The notes beneath the pieces are model-generated. The model was not told the origin of the DNA. It saw only the letters and a list, made by a program, of their open reading frames with translations, and did not search any database. This document shows, piece by piece, positions 46,852 through 58,996 of a stretch of DNA of 64,000 nt. This stretch comes from Holothuria scabra (lineage: Eukaryota > Echinodermata > Holothuroidea > Aspidochirotida > Holothuriidae), in assembly GCA_037179385.1 (NCBI GenBank), contig CM074179.1, forward strand, positions 67,723,806 to 67,787,805, written 5' to 3'. A program made the position numbers and the translations under genes. Every line of letters begins with the position of its first letter. The stretch's first letter is position 1.

Positions 46852-49310
46852 AAAAAACCTAAAATCCCTTTTTAGGTTTTTAACATACGTTACTCTTGCA
46901 CCATTTTTGACAAAAGACATAATAAAATAGCTTTATTTTAAGGCCCAGATAACAAAATGCTCAAATAGCCATCAGTAATGTGATATATGCACCTTATTCT
47001 GATGAAAAGGATCATCTTCTGTAATATAGGGATAGGTTTTGCCGAAACGTATCTTCATGCTTTATAAGCACTAATGAATGTTTTCGCCGTGCTCATTGCT
47101 TCCACACCAAGCTTGATTATAATATATGCTTACAAAATACACAGACTGACATTAAATTAGCCCTCCAGGCCAATAAAAGATGTTACAAAGGGCGCAACAG
47201 TAATTGTAGCGCAAATAGCCCTCTTGTTTTGGGGGATAATAATTGTCAACATAGACAGTCAACAAAATCAATAAAAGAATAAAAGATACCAAAATAGCTT
47301 CCACAACATTTTTCAAGATCATTTGAAGAGAAATATCAGGTTAAAATGAAATAGAACTGTTATCATAGTGGTAATTGTTGAAGAGTTTTAAAGAGCAGTT
47401 TCCATCTTGCTTTTCTTCAAGAGACCATTCTCATGATAAATGGCTATTTCTGACACTGCACGACAATCCCATGAAAATGCTTCATTCTGTACTTCCGTGG
47501 TCTCAAAAGCCAGAAAATTGCATCAAATAAGCTTAAGTTTAGGCTACTTTTATTTATTATGAATTCGGTATCTAGAGAGCCAAGCAGACCTCTTGTCTTG
47601 GCTATTTCTTTAAATGCACTTAATTAATGGCTATTAAAGTGTGGCCACATGATGTGAATTATAATTTTTCGTATATATTTATAACCGTTAATATTTCTTA
47701 ACAGTTCACCCAGTGTTTTTCCTAATTATATGCGGTAAGTAGGCTTTGGAAATGTCATTTCCAGCGATCTGAGAGTCATTTTGGGCCAAAATTTCCTAGC
47801 GCTCCGCGCCAACTCATGGTGGCGCGGAGCTTTTCCCTCTAAAAGGGTTTATTCCCGGGACCATACCAAATTTTCTTCCGCGGAGGTCCATGGATAGAAA
47901 ACTTAAACATGTTTTAAAGGAAAAACTTGCTGAGGAGAAATGTCAAAGTAGTCTTCTACCAGGTGCGGAAAATCAAATGGAAAATCTGAAAAGCCGTGGC
48001 TTCGATCGTGCTGAGGCTCAGGGTATTTACTCCTTCGAAGCGCCCCTGCAGACCATTTTCGCCCCCTCTGACCGAAATCCCTAGCTCCGCCACTGCCCCC
48101 TTCACGTTCTAATATTTTTAGACGGCATCTCCCTTCAACTTTCAAACATTCTTTTTTTTTACATCTCATGATATGGCTGCCGGTTAATGCTGTTCGCAAT
48201 GGCGCTTAATTTAATATGTTTGCCAATATGACGTTAGCCAGATAATTACTTCTTTCGTAGGGTCCTTTTAATCGGATCAATGGACTCCGCAAGTTTGATT
48301 AGCGAGGATGTACTATTATTTGTTCCACCCTTTGTGATTATTCCTTTGTCATGTTCATGGTCTGTGGCACGGACATCCTCTATTTAGTAAGGCGGGTTAA
48401 CTGAAATGATTGAGATGTGTTTAGAAAACAAGAAGAGAGATTTTCAAGAATATTTTGACAAGATATTGCAGTTTTCATTTAACAATGTAGCGTGTATACA
48501 CGGGATATTCACTGTGACACACCGGCTCCAGTATTCTAACACTTGGAGCAGATTCCGTCTGGGGCGTCTTGAAGGACACAACGACTGTAGTAACGTCTGA
48601 TCACGACCACTCTTTATTTACATATGATCAACGAAAAATTAAGCGTTATACTTTTCATAGTATAACCTTCCGTTGAAATCTAAATCTCGGCCCCCGAGGG
48701 TGCGTTTAACGGCTTCTGGCAGCCTTCACCCAAAAACGTAAAACGTGTGCTTACACTTCTATGACAAATTTATGAAGTCATACTGAATGATTTGCGTTAA
48801 GTTGCGTCAGGCGCAATCGCCCGAGGTCACTTACTTTACTCCCCGGGATAAATTATGGGTCATCACTGGCCTCTGGCATACCCCTCCCAACACTTAAAGT
48901 ATCCGGTGGTGTTCATATATCTTTTTACCATGAAATGATGAATATCTAGAGCTAAATTTTGTTGGGTAACCCTCAGAAGTCCCATTGATCGTGCTTTCTC
49001 GGGGACCCCTTAAGGGGCTTCTGGCACAGCCCTCCCAATATTTAAATTTCTGGCAATTGCCATTTCTTATACACCAATGAACGGCGATTACTTTGCGATA
49101 CTTTTTGTTGGGTAACATTTTGAGGTCATCTAGCCTACCTGGGGGGTTTGGTTTAATGGCCCCCCATTTCTACACCCGACACTGAAAACCCAGTAGACGT
49201 TCAGTTCCTTGACTTAGGACCCATGTCGGACCCAGTGGTGAGTATGAAAATTGGTGACCTTCCCAGGTCAATAAACCCATCTGGGCTCCCGGTCTATTAA
49301 CTCGTTGCGC
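46852..49310. other. intron 2 stretch with small repeats
   Basis: No gene. A hammerhead-like string CTGATGA ... GCCGAAACGTA lies at 46998-47060, but its helices do not pair well. A perfect 11-bp hairpin GCTCCGCGCCA/TGGCGCGGAGC lies at 47801-47830. Two to three diverged units of about 150 bp occur near 48710-49140 (shared CTTCTGGCA, CCCTCCCAA and TTGTTGGGTAAC). Confidence 0.45.
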
Positions 49311-49311
49311 A

Positions 49312-49634
49312 GCTAATGTTGTTCATTTTCTGTGCTGCAACGTGCGCGAGAAAGGCAACTGTGTGGGCCAGACCAGCCACAAATTAACAACCATAAAACA
49401 AAAACTATCTTATATAGATAAAATAATTTGTTTTCGTGTATCCAAACATTTCACTGGTAACTCAGACCACTCTTAGTTTAATTTAAGATGTATTCTACTC
49501 AATTCTAATTATCCATCTGTCGCTCAAAGGCTTAAATCCGAAAGCAAATGGTTGCTAAAACTGTCCACGCATACCCGCGGCCTGAAGAAAGACCTTGGCC
49601 ACTTCAGTGATTCTCTTCTGTGGTTAAAAGGGAA
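49312..49634 (+). pseudogene. PLE GIY-YIG endonuclease relic
   Basis: One frame reads ANVVHFLCCNVREKGNCVGQ, TSHKLTTIKQKL, RVSKHFTGNSDHS, a stop, then FNLRCILLNSNYPSVAQRLK, ESKWLLKLSTHTRGLKKDLG. This is the GIY-YIG core (VV-FL, CVGQT), the VSKHF and DHS blocks, and the E--W---L-T--P-GLN--L C-terminus of Penelope nucleases. One stop interrupts it. No RT precedes it, so it is a 5'-truncated copy of a PLE family different from PLE-2 and the 31.3-kb fragment. Sense orientation in intron 2. Confidence 0.75.
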
Positions 49635-49649
49635 ACCAATAGACTTCGG

Positions 49650-50548
49650 TTAACCGTTCTGGATAGGATGTGTACTTCTTCTCCTTTCTGTTTTTTGTAA
49701 ATTATTCTTCACTAAGCATTGACGCTGATGACTAAGAGACGTGTTTTTATATTATGCGTTTTTTCTAATCTTGTTTGTGCTCTAATATTGTCATATTTGT
49801 GGTGTTTTCTCCTTATTCTTGTGTTACATGGAGCATACGTGGACTTAATTACATAAAAAATAAATGAAAAATTAAAAAAGGAAAAGACAGGAAAAGTGAA
49901 ACATTGACGCAATGAAATCATTAAAAAACAAAATTAAAAACACAATCTGCCCACTCTAACTGGAAAGTGAAAGAAGTAAAATTCAATGGAGTTTCTAAAT
50001 GCTTATTTTGACAATAGAAGCCATTATGCATGATGAGTCCCTCAAGGGTTTACATGTTTAGTTTCCAGATCCATTCCGTTTTTAAGTAATGAGTAATCTA
50101 TCTAAGTCTCACACAGTTCCTGTTGGATAATGCGTTTCCCCCTGTAAAGGATCATTAATTTCTGCGTGTTTGGAAATGTACAAGATATATTCGAGACATT
50201 GCCAATGTAATCGGGTTTTCGTCTTCACAAAGATTCTACCTTTTCTTTACACGAACAGAATATTTTTCACATTGTCTTCAACGGAACATTTTTTCTGCTC
50301 ACATCTTGCGGACAAACTTTTTTAGTTTACGGTCACATGCCTCTTGTGTTATATGGGTGATTGAGGTTACAGTACGGATGAAGGGGTGACCTTTGAATTA
50401 ATATTTCTTTGAGAAGTGTGATTAAATCTGTTGTCGGTAATTTCATGCCCACTGACACTGACCCTATAATGCTGCTGATCGTATGTCAACAAATGCTGGA
50501 AGGAATCACTTTTACTATTTATTACATATTTTTTTTAATCTAAAATAG
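49650..50548. other. end of intron 2
   Basis: No feature recognised. It ends in the T-rich acceptor TTTTTTTTAATCTAAAATAG before exon 3. Confidence 0.5.
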
Positions 50549-50684
50549 TTAAAACAACGTGGGTTTACTAATATCGTCGCCTTGGATATGTCCCGGAAGA
50601 GTTTAGAAGTAGCCGAACAGAAAGGTGTCTACCGTCAGCTGGTATGCTCCACAACGGGAGAAGATATTATGCCGTTTGAAGACA
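50549..50684 (+). CDS. METTL27: METTL27-like methyltransferase, coding exon 3
   Basis: Encodes residues 79-123 plus the first base of codon 124. LKQRGFTNIVALDMSRKSLE contains strand 2 with D91, the acidic residue that in class I methyltransferases contacts the SAM ribose. The following VAEQKGVYRQLVCSTTGEDI and PFED correspond to the strand 3 and motif III region. The join to exon 2 is phase 0 (GVQ|LKQRGF); the donor ACA|GTAAGA leaves phase 1. Reading from exon 2 across 19.4 kb of intron gives an uninterrupted frame, so the nested retroelements appear to be spliced out. Confidence 0.87.
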
Positions 50685-51577
50685 GTAAGAATATTTTAGT
50701 GAGGTCAATCTTACTTTCGAGAGTATGGTCATAAGAAATGCATTATGAAAGGTAAAATATTAAATAGAAAAAAAAAGAAGAAACCATATTCGAGCACTCG
50801 ATCATCTTCCACAAGAAGGGATCTAAACTTCAAGAGCTTTAAAATATCGGCGTAACAATTAAATACTGGTGCGACGTTTGTGGTCATTAGTGAAATTGCG
50901 TATATGTGGAGGCACAGCTGAAGGTAAGGTGTATGAACCAAAGTAAGATACAAAAAACCTTATTAATACGTGAGTCTTTATTTGACTTTTCATAATTTCC
51001 GACATAATATTTCGTGAATGTTTTAGTTGCTTTTTTTGGTTCAGCCTTATATTAAAGGCAAAAAGAAATTATGATAACAATATTGATAGCAAGTTTTTTG
51101 CTTTAGTAGTTGTCGCGTTTATTAATGAAATTCGTGTCCTGATTGCAATTTCCTAATCGATCTTCTTCACGCAAAAACGGACTTCGTCCACTATATCCTT
51201 CCCCGACCGCATTATGGTAGTCTTAAACGCCATTGAACGTAGTTTAATTCTAAACCTTTAGCGACCGACTCGAAATAATGAACGCGTAGTCTCCTAAGTT
51301 AAATTGCTGGCAAACAATGATTCATCATGTGAGCATGTAGCTTCCTCAGGTCCAAATCGTCTGTATACACAAACCAGCCTTATATATTTGGGTGTTCAAG
51401 TTCAACTTATATTAATTTACACACCTACATGCATAAAATGTACAAATTTATTACGTGTTCACAGTGAAACGTCAAACGTTTGTCATTCGTTGAACTCAGA
51501 TTTACAACGAGGCAACATCAAAATGACAAGTTAATCGTATGAAGTTCTCTGAAATAATGTGTTGTTTTTCCCTGCAG
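50685..51577. other. intron 3
   Basis: An 893-bp intron, GT at 50685-50686 and AG at 51576-51577. No repeat or motif recognised. Confidence 0.8.
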
Positions 51578-51670
51578 ATGCGTTTAACGTCCTGGTCTGT
51601 GATGCTAGTATAACTCGGCTTTACAACAGCCCCCAAAACTTTCCTCAATGGGTTCGAGTGGTAAAACCAG
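51578..51670 (+). CDS. METTL27: METTL27-like methyltransferase, coding exon 4
   Basis: Completes codon 124 (N) and encodes to the first base of codon 155: AFNVLVCDASITRLYNSPQN, FPQWVRVVKPG. FNVLVCDAS is strand 4 of the Rossmann fold. VVKPGG (151-156) is the conserved turn before strand 5 in METTL27 homologues. Acceptor TTTTTCCCTGCAG and donor CAG|GTAAAT; phase 1 on both sides, which fits exons 3 and 5 exactly. Confidence 0.87.
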
Positions 51671-51757
51671 GTAAATGAAGATGAGTGACAAATTAAAATT
51701 ACTGAAATCATTGTTGTGAAGAACTGAGCATAGTGTTGCGATTTTTTAACGGTTTTT
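51671..51757. other. intron 4, start
   Basis: Short unique sequence between the exon 4 donor and the repeat element that begins at 51758. Confidence 0.6.
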
Positions 51758-53570
51758 GATTCCTTGCCAAAGGCAGGCAAGGAATCTATGCGACGGTGAT
51801 CTCGTGTGCATGTGTGGGTGTGTGTGTGTTGTGTGTATGTGACGCTTTTGTTTGTAGACACGATATCTCAAAAAGCGTAAGAGTGACCTATATCATATTT
51901 TGTTTGAGGGTTGGCCATATTGAGTAGATAATCCCTATTGTTTTTGTTGGAGGTCAAAGGTCTTTGGGGGTCACGAGGGGTCAAAAGGTCAAAACCTTGC
52001 AAACACGATATATCAAGAACGGTACATGTGACCTTGCTCATATTTTGTGTGTGGGTTTGCCATATTGAGTATTGAGTAGATATTCCCTATTAACTTTTTG
52101 GGGTCACAAGAGGTCAAATGGCGAATTCCTTAGAAATTACTTGTAAACACATTATCTCAAGAAAGGTAAGTGTGACTTTTGTTATATTTCATGTGTGGAT
52201 TGGCCATATTAAGCAGATGATCCCCATTGTTTTTGTGGAGGTCAAAGTTCATTTTAGGTCACGAGAGATCAAAACCTTGTAAACACAATATCTCAAGAAC
52301 GGTGCACGTCACTAATACCATATTAGGGGCGTTAGTTGGTCAGATCGAGCGGATCATCCCATTTTTTGGTGGAGGTCAAAGGTCATTTGAGCTCAAGAGA
52401 TATCAAAAGGTGAAAACCTTGTAAATACGATATTTCAAGAACGGTACGTGTGACTATGCACATATTTGTCGTGTGGGTTGGTCTCATTGAGGATACAATC
52501 CCTATCGATATTCGTGGAGGGCAAAGGTCATTTGGGGTAACGATAGGTCAAATGGTAAATTCTTCTTTAGAAGTTGTAAACAGGGTATCTCAAGAGGGGT
52601 AAGTTTGAGTAATCTCATCTTTGGTTTGTGCGTTGATTATATTGATTAGATGATCCCTACTGTTTGTGGTGGACGTCAAACTTCATTTGGGGTCAGAAGA
52701 GGTCGAAAGGTCAAATCTTGTCAACACGATATCTCAAGAACGGTACAAGTGGCTATGATCATATTTAAGGTATTCTTTGGTCTCATTGAGGAGAAAACCA
52801 CAATGATATTCGTGGAGGTCAAAGTTCAGTTGGGTTCATGAGAGGTCAAAAGGTCAAAACCTTTGAAATATGATATCTCAAGAACGGTACATGTGACTAT
52901 GCCCGTATTTAGTGTGTACATTGTTGGTATTAGGTGGATGATCCTTATTAATTTCTGTGAATGTCAAAGGTTATTTGCGGTCACAAGAGGTCATATGGTG
53001 AATTCGTAAGAAATTGATTGTAAACAAGAAAGGTTAGTGTGAAAGGTTCGTGTGACTAATCTCAAATTTGGGTGTGTGAGTTGGCCATATAGAGTAGATG
53101 ATTCCTATCGTTTTTGGTGGGATAAAGGGTAACTTAGGACCACGAGAGGTCAAAAGGTCAAACCCTCTTAACACCATATCTCAAAAACGGTAAGTGTGAC
53201 TATGTTCATAAATGGCGTGTAGGTTGGTCGTATTGAGAAGATGGTCCCATTTTAATTTTGTGAAGGTCGAAGGTAATTTGGGGTCAGCAGTGTCAAAGCC
53301 TGATACGCTTGCTTGCACAGGATTACAAGAAAGGTACTTGTAGGGTCCCGATACTTGTCATGTAGGTAGTGCATAGTGAACAAATGATCTCAATAGTTTT
53401 TAGTGTAGGTCAAATGTCATTTGGGTTGACAAGGGGGATCTCAATGTATGAAGCTTGGATGACTTGCATGTATACTTTGTGGGTACATCACAGAGTATTG
53501 TTAATTGACAAACACTGCGGAGCACTGTCAATATGATGAAAAAGCCTCACGTTTCAGCGACAAGGAATCA
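51758..53570 (+). repeat. 1.8-kb element of about eleven 145-bp tandem units
   Basis: The block is bounded by TGATTCCTTG (51758-51767) and its inverse CAAGGAATCA (53561-53570). Inside, the word GATATCTCAAGAACGGTA, exact or altered, recurs near 51860, 52003, 52148, 52285, 52426, 52575, 52722, 52868, 53030, 53172 and 53318, a period of 137-149 bp. Between these come (G)GAGGTCAAAGGTCATTTGGG and GAGGTCAAAAGGTCAAAACC words. Copies are 70-90% alike by eye. It lies in METTL27-like intron 4. The inverted outer words suggest a mobile unit; no protein is encoded. Confidence 0.85.
52373..52385 (+). promoter_or_regulatory. DR1-type AGGTCA direct repeat (candidate nuclear-receptor site)
   Basis: AGGTCA-A-AGGTCA is a perfect DR1, the classical spacing bound by RXR, HNF4 or COUP-type receptors. 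Other units carry one-mismatch versions and DR2-spaced AGGTCA-AA-AGGTCA (for example near 52846). The sites arise from the repeat consensus, so use as an enhancer is only a possibility. Confidence 0.25.
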
Positions 53571-53571
53571 C

Positions 53572-54732
53572 CAGCCTTGTGGCTTTCTGGTTTTCTTTTG
53601 AAGCTTTAAAGCAGGAAGTTGTTATCAGTAAAACCTCCCTCGTTAAACGAATAGTCCAGTTACATATGCACGTCTTGATGCGTTTAAGAGGAACGTGTCT
53701 TAAAGCAGGGAGGAGTAACTCCCTGTTTTAAGTATTCAACTGAATTTTGCATTTCTATCGCCTGTTCCGTTCCCAAGATATTAGCAATTGAAGTAGAAAC
53801 ATTTTCAACAGAATTCAAACTTGAAACAGACCGGTGTGATGTCGTTGATTTATCTTGTTGACCAATGTGTTTCCTTTACTTTTTATCCTATTAGTTTGAT
53901 CCTGAATTGATACTTGCCCCTGAACCATATATATAAAATTTTAACAATTGCATTGCTCAGGATGTACATATTGCCATCGATACATAAGAGTGTAGCTGCA
54001 TAGGATTTGTAAGAAATAACAAAGAAACACAAAAAACACTGGCCAATAATGTAAATCCATGACATCACGCCTTCTGGCTTCACGCTTATTCTATGTTCAG
54101 CATTTGTTTCATTTAATTGCTAACAGTTCCAGAACCGAATACGGGAAATGATAAAGTGAAAAAATGAAAAATGCTAATCAAATTAAGACCTTGTTGGAGA
54201 CTATTGACATTTTTGAAGTAGTTAGTGTGCTAGTAAGGCAGAGTTTTACGGCAAAGTTTCCAACCTATTGGTTCATGTCGAGCCGGTTACGGCTACGGCC
54301 TTTTTTCCAGTTGTGGCTCACTGACATTTTTAAAGCAAACTGAAACTTCAAAACCCCCACTTTTTTGAGGGGGGTAGGGGCATCGATGTATTTGGCAATT
54401 AATGGAATTAATCTCACAGTAAAGTTTCGACAAAACCATTACTTGTCTTAATACTAATTGTAAGAGCAGAAAATCAGTGGCAGAGCTTGATTAGCTATGG
54501 GTTCGGTAAGTTTCATTTTAGTTAAGCTAACGTTGCACTTGGATTACTAGTTATCTACCTTTCATGAACAGAATTCCATGTGTTAAGGTAAAAAATCCTT
54601 CAACTGAATTCCAAGTAACACATTTGTGGAATAAATTCTTCATATTGCTTGAGAGTTATAACATCAATTGTGAAAAATTGTCAACATAACCCTTTGAAGT
54701 TTAAACTTGCTCTGAACCCATTTGTGTTGTAG
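53572..54732. other. intron 4, end
   Basis: No gene. A 14-bp hairpin (one mismatch) CTTAAAGCAGGGAG/CTCCCTGTTTTAAG lies at 53699-53732. It ends with acceptor TTTGTGTTGTAG. Confidence 0.55.
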
Positions 54733-54953
54733 GTGGTCATGTGGTTGTTACTCTACTTCGCAGTAACGTAGAGCTAGTAGAGACGGAGGAAAATTTCTAT
54801 TCGCAGAGTCTTTCACAAAGTCTTGAAGAAAATATTTGCGACCTGCAAAGTTCAAACAAATGGAAGAAGATTTCTAAGGAGATTTTTCCTCAATACTTGG
54901 TGAATAACAATCACACGTTTGATGGACTTGCTATGGTTTTCCAAGTATTATAA
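54733..54953 (+). CDS. METTL27: METTL27-like methyltransferase, terminal exon
   Basis: Completes codon 155 and encodes residues 156-227 with stop TAA. GHVVVTLLRSNVEL is strand 5 after KPGG. The SLEENICDLQSSNKWKKISK helix and the closing strand DGLAMVFQVL match the C-terminal plan of METTL27 homologues, which end in a similar hydrophobic strand. The five exons total 684 nt, 227 residues, close to the size of known METTL27 proteins. The first AATAAA downstream in sense is at 56087-56092, about 1.1 kb away. Confidence 0.87.
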
Positions 54954-56219
54954 CTGTGCCATGGAACCAAACACCAAGCAAATATCTCCCAATTTTTAAT
55001 CTCGATATGCCTTCCACCAGCCTGGGCTTATTGTAATGGCAAAGAGTGTCCAATCTCCGATGGAAATTACAAGCTGGATAGCCTTGACTTCTTTTAACAA
55101 TGACAGCAATTTAACTCATTTTGATGTTATAGTGTGTTACATTTTGCAGGGAAATTAATTCTGAAAAGACATTTCATACCACCATATTAATTTACTGTTA
55201 TTTAGAAACTCTGAAGTGTATTACGAGCTGCAACGACCTTTGGAAGATGTTACTTGTTAAATGTTGACAAAATGTTTAAAAGAAAGACGAAAAAGGGTGT
55301 ATTTATAAATGAAGATTTCTTTAACAGTGGCGTATTCAGGCAGGGATTACTGCCCTCCTGGCCCTAAAGGTGAAAAAAATCGGACATTTTCCATTTGTGA
55401 CACCAGCCAGCTACAGTGCGATTTTCCAAACTCTTCTTTAACCAGCTACTGAAGTTACATCGACAACTTCAGTGTTATTTTCATAAATTTTCTTTCATGA
55501 AATTTTAAAATTTCTCCATTATAAGCTGTTGACTTGATTAAAGTGTAGTCGGTGAGCCTCAATATGAAAGTCTCAGGTAACATTGTGTAAGTACAACGAC
55601 ATTTGGTCTCGGTGCAATCTTAGACCAATACGAAATACACATTCTTCAGTTTTTCCTGAATTTTTCATGTTTCTTTACGTAAGAACCTCAGAATCCAAAC
55701 TTTTCTCCAGTAAAAGCTCTTTTTTAAAAATATTTATTTAAAAAGGGCAACAATTTCGGCTTAATTCGCACGATCCAAAATACGTCCCTAATGAAAAGTG
55801 TTGACACTTAGAAAAAAGACAATGCTGGTGCTTGTAACCCTTGGAAAAGTGTGTATAGCTGCGCCACTGTTTATTTAGTCGTAGTCACATTAACCTGAGT
55901 ATACTGGGTAATTGAATACAATATGATTAATTTGCTAACAATTTGTACCACTAATATATTAAAAGTATTTACTGTTTAAAAATTGTTTTATAAAAGGATC
56001 TGGGAGAGAAGGGGGAATCTTGATCTGCCTTTTTTTTAAACCTAGGGGTATAGCTGAGACGTCTCGCATTCTATGATAGCCCTCTGAATAAATAGATATT
56101 AGACACTAAAGGCAATAAATAAATTAGAATTAAAAAGCAATTGTGCAACTGTTAAGTTGGTGAACAGTTTCACAGGTATCTGGTAAGCACACAAAGATCA
56201 AAGCATTGATGGTTTTTAT
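54954..56219. other. 3' flank of the METTL27-like gene
   Basis: Probably 3' UTR followed by intergenic DNA. AATAAA at 56087-56092 is the first standard poly-A signal. No other feature recognised. Confidence 0.4.
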
Positions 56220-56249
56220 TAAAGGATCGCCAGACTTGAAAAAGAAAAC

Positions 56250-56378
56250 ATCATTATAAAACGAGTCAAAAAAGTAAAAAAACAATAGGAACAAAGTGAC
56301 CAGTCACCATCTTTCGTTTCAAGATGAGGTTAAATCACTTCCAAGTACAATTTGTCTGACATATCTGACCGAGCGTTC
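56250..56378 (-). repeat. dispersed repeat, copy 1 (pair of 61262-61400)
   Basis: Shares about 125 bp at roughly 90% with the complement of 61262-61400, including GACCAGTCACCATCTTTCGT, TTCAAGATGAGGTTAA, CACTTCCAAGTACA and GTCTGACATATCTGACCGAG. In the other copy the match runs on into a tRNA-like A-box; here it ends in a C-run at about 56379. Confidence 0.75.
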
Positions 56379-56379
56379 T

Positions 56380-56977
56380 CCCCCACCCCCCCCCCCTCCT
56401 GTTCAATAGAACCCTTATTGTGGAATTTAGTTACAAGGTTTTGTTAAATTCCTGATGATTACGCAGTAAATACTTAAGTTTCAGTCTACAAGGTCTATTG
56501 TCTAAGGTGTCTAAGGTGAACCAGTCGATTAAGAACCAAAATCTTCGTTTGCAGGAGTAAGTTGAAGATTTACAGACCAGTTTCTAGTAGGCATAACAGC
56601 TGGGTAGATTAGATGTGATGTTAAACTTTGCCATGATATTTTCAATAAAAAACAATGAATATTACGAACACAATTAAGTGTATGTTTTGTTGCTATTTCT
56701 TAATTTTCACTCTTTCTCTCCGAAGTATTTCGAGAGCCGTATACACCTTTCTTCCTCAGTTGAACTGAAAAAAAGTATATAGAGAAGAAGATATCAAGAT
56801 GCATTCGGGCGTAGGAGCTTAGAAAAACAATATCTTGTTAAGTCCAGTGTAATGTAAGATTGTCTTCAACTCTCGGTTCCTTCTTTCCTGGGCTGTTTTG
56901 AAGTTGCCATAGGGGATGGAACATTTCAGGAGAGAAAGGCTGAATGCGTGATATGTGTATATAGAAATATATATATA
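56380..56977. other. intergenic, no recognised feature
   Basis: Unique AT-rich DNA. Nothing supported. Confidence 0.5.
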
Positions 56978-57319
56978 CCACTAGATTGAACATTAGGGGG
57001 GAATTTGTTTATCTTGATACGTTTAGGCAAAATGAAAAACAGTAAAATACATAACTGTATTTCGCCTTTAAGGAAAAAAATATACATGTACGTTATTTCA
57101 TTAGTCCACTAGTTGTACGTGTTAACACATAGGTGTCCGTAATTTGGTCAACATTGAAGTAATTAGGTATATTACGTAACCCTATATGTATTTTACTATA
57201 CACTAACGTATTCCCATTGAAGCAGTGTGTGAAAACGTAAAGTAGAACGTAAATTTTCCCCCTAACAGTAATTTCAACCTAACGTTGATATTTTGCCCCC
57301 AAAATTCCCCTTATTCCAC

Positions 57320-57322
<3 letters not shown>
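56978..57322 (-). mobile_element. family B TIR element, old diverged copy
   Basis: In inverse orientation it keeps the order of family B blocks: terminal TTAGGGGGGAA, GTTAACAC-TAGGTGTCCGTAA, TTGAAGTAATTAGGTAT, ACGTATTCC, ACACTTT-like, AACGT-ATTTTCCCCC, and the end ATTTTGCCCCCAAAATTCCC. (TA) tracts lie on both sides. Divergence is much higher than among the other copies. Confidence 0.6.
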
Positions 57323-57395
<73 letters not shown>

Positions 57396-57396
57396 T

Positions 57397-57457
<61 letters not shown>

Positions 57458-57462
57458 ATATT

Positions 57463-57510
<48 letters not shown>
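57323..57510. repeat. (TA)n microsatellite with internal TGTATATTTATAAA units
   Basis: About 188 bp, two internal interruptions of the form TATGTATATTTATAAATATA. It lies between two family B copies. Confidence 0.95.
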
Positions 57511-57973
<463 letters not shown>

Positions 57974-58020
57974 CAAATTGGTAAAGCTGGAAAATCTGGC
58001 TGGGGTGAAAAAACGATGTT

Positions 58021-58093
58021 GACTCCACCGGGATTCGAACTCTGGACCTCCCGCTTTCTAGTGCGGACGCTCTAACCACTGAGCCATGAAGCC
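58021..58093 (-). tRNA. tRNA-like sequence, unit 1
   Basis: 73 nt on the minus strand. The acceptor GGCTTCA/TGGAGTC pairs fully with two G-T. The A-box is TGGCTCAGTGG and the B-box AGTTCGAATCC. The anticodon stem CCGC/GCGG leaves an 8-nt loop ACTAGAAA (formal AGA after CT). The T-stem is poor in this copy (CAGAG). The 8-nt loop makes a decoding tRNA doubtful, but the Pol III boxes look usable. Confidence 0.5.
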
Positions 58094-58389
58094 AAGTTGG
58101 TTTGGCCTTTGTTCAAATAACAGATGAAGCAACTCGCAATTCACCTCCTGAGCAGGCGCCTAATTTTTGGAACAGCACTAGTTCTCGTTTGACGCAAGCC
58201 CTAACCAAAGATCAAAGTTGATGCCATCCAGCTGAACACAATTGTTTATTCGCCAGCGGATCTCCGAAGAGATACAGGAACCTGTGAAAGCAGAGATGAA
58301 GTGAAAATAAACGCTGACGACAACTGCGTGGAATATATAAATCAAATTGGTAAAGCTGGAAAATCTGGCTGAGGTGAAAAAACGATGTT

Positions 58390-58462
58390 GACTCCACCGG
58401 GATTCGAACTCGGGACCTCCCGCTTTCTAGTGCGGACGCTCTAACCACTGAGCCATGAAGCC
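58390..58462 (-). tRNA. tRNA-like sequence, unit 2
   Basis: Same as unit 1 but with a better T-arm (CCGAG/CCCGG, one mismatch). Boxes A and B intact. Same odd 8-nt anticodon loop. Confidence 0.5.
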
Positions 58463-58759
58463 AAGTTGGTTTGGCCTTTGTTCAAATAACAGATGAAGCA
58501 ACTCGCAATTCACCTCCTGAGCAGGCGCCTAATTTTTTGGAACAGCACTAGTTCTCGTTTGACGCAAGCCCTAACCAAAGATCAAAGTTGATGCCATCCA
58601 GCTGAACACAATTGTTTATTCGCCAGCGGATCTCCGAAGAGATACAGGAACCTGTGAAAGCAGAGATGAAGTGAAAATAAACGCTGACGACAACTGCGTG
58701 GAATATATAAATCAAATTGGTAAAGCTCGAAAATCTGGCTGAGGTGAAAAAACGATGTT

Positions 58760-58825
58760 GACTCCACCGGGATTCGAACTCGGGACCTCCCGCTTTCTAG
58801 TGCGGACGCTCTAACCACTGAGCCA

Positions 58826-58829
<4 letters not shown>
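58760..58829 (-). tRNA. tRNA-like sequence, unit 3, truncated by (TA)n
   Basis: Identical to unit 2 up to TTCATGGCTC; the first three acceptor bases (GGC) are replaced by the (TA)n array. Confidence 0.5.

Positions 58830-58916
<87 letters not shown>
58830..58916. repeat. (TA)n microsatellite, about 87 bp
   Basis: Pure TA repeat between the truncated tRNA-like unit and the 3' end of a minus-strand PLE remnant. Confidence 0.95.
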
Positions 58917-58920
<4 letters not shown>

Positions 58921-58936
58921 AACAGTGAAAACTGGT

Positions 58937-58996
58937 TAAACAAGAGCATATTTTTTAGCTTTCAGGACCACCGGTCCCTTCATCAGAAACGTGTTT
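58937..58996 (-). ncRNA. hammerhead-like motif, minus strand
   Basis: On the minus strand CTGATGA (58986-58980) is followed by helix II AGG(G)ACC/GGTCCT (6 bp, one bulged G, GGT loop), GAAA, and helix III AGC/GCT with a 10-nt loop ending in a CTC site. Stem I can pair AAACA with TGTTT only with an asymmetric internal loop. Core bases are all present. The (TA)n array begins about 20 nt downstream of the motif. Confidence 0.45.

Noticed and set aside
46998..47060. Hammerhead ribozyme
   Set aside because: CTGATGA and CGAAAC are present, but helix I does not pair and the helix II arms are over 25 nt apart with poor pairing.
47890..48199. Open frames on both strands
   Set aside because: Short, repeat-like surroundings, no domain recognised.
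58212..58818. Two 78-codon minus-strand frames with nearly identical proteins
   Set aside because: They arise from the tRNA-bearing tandem units and read through the tRNA-like sequence.
58021..58829. Cluster of working tRNA-Ser(AGA) genes
   Set aside because: There is no long variable arm as in tRNA-Ser, and the anticodon loop has eight bases; a tRNA-derived repeat fits better.
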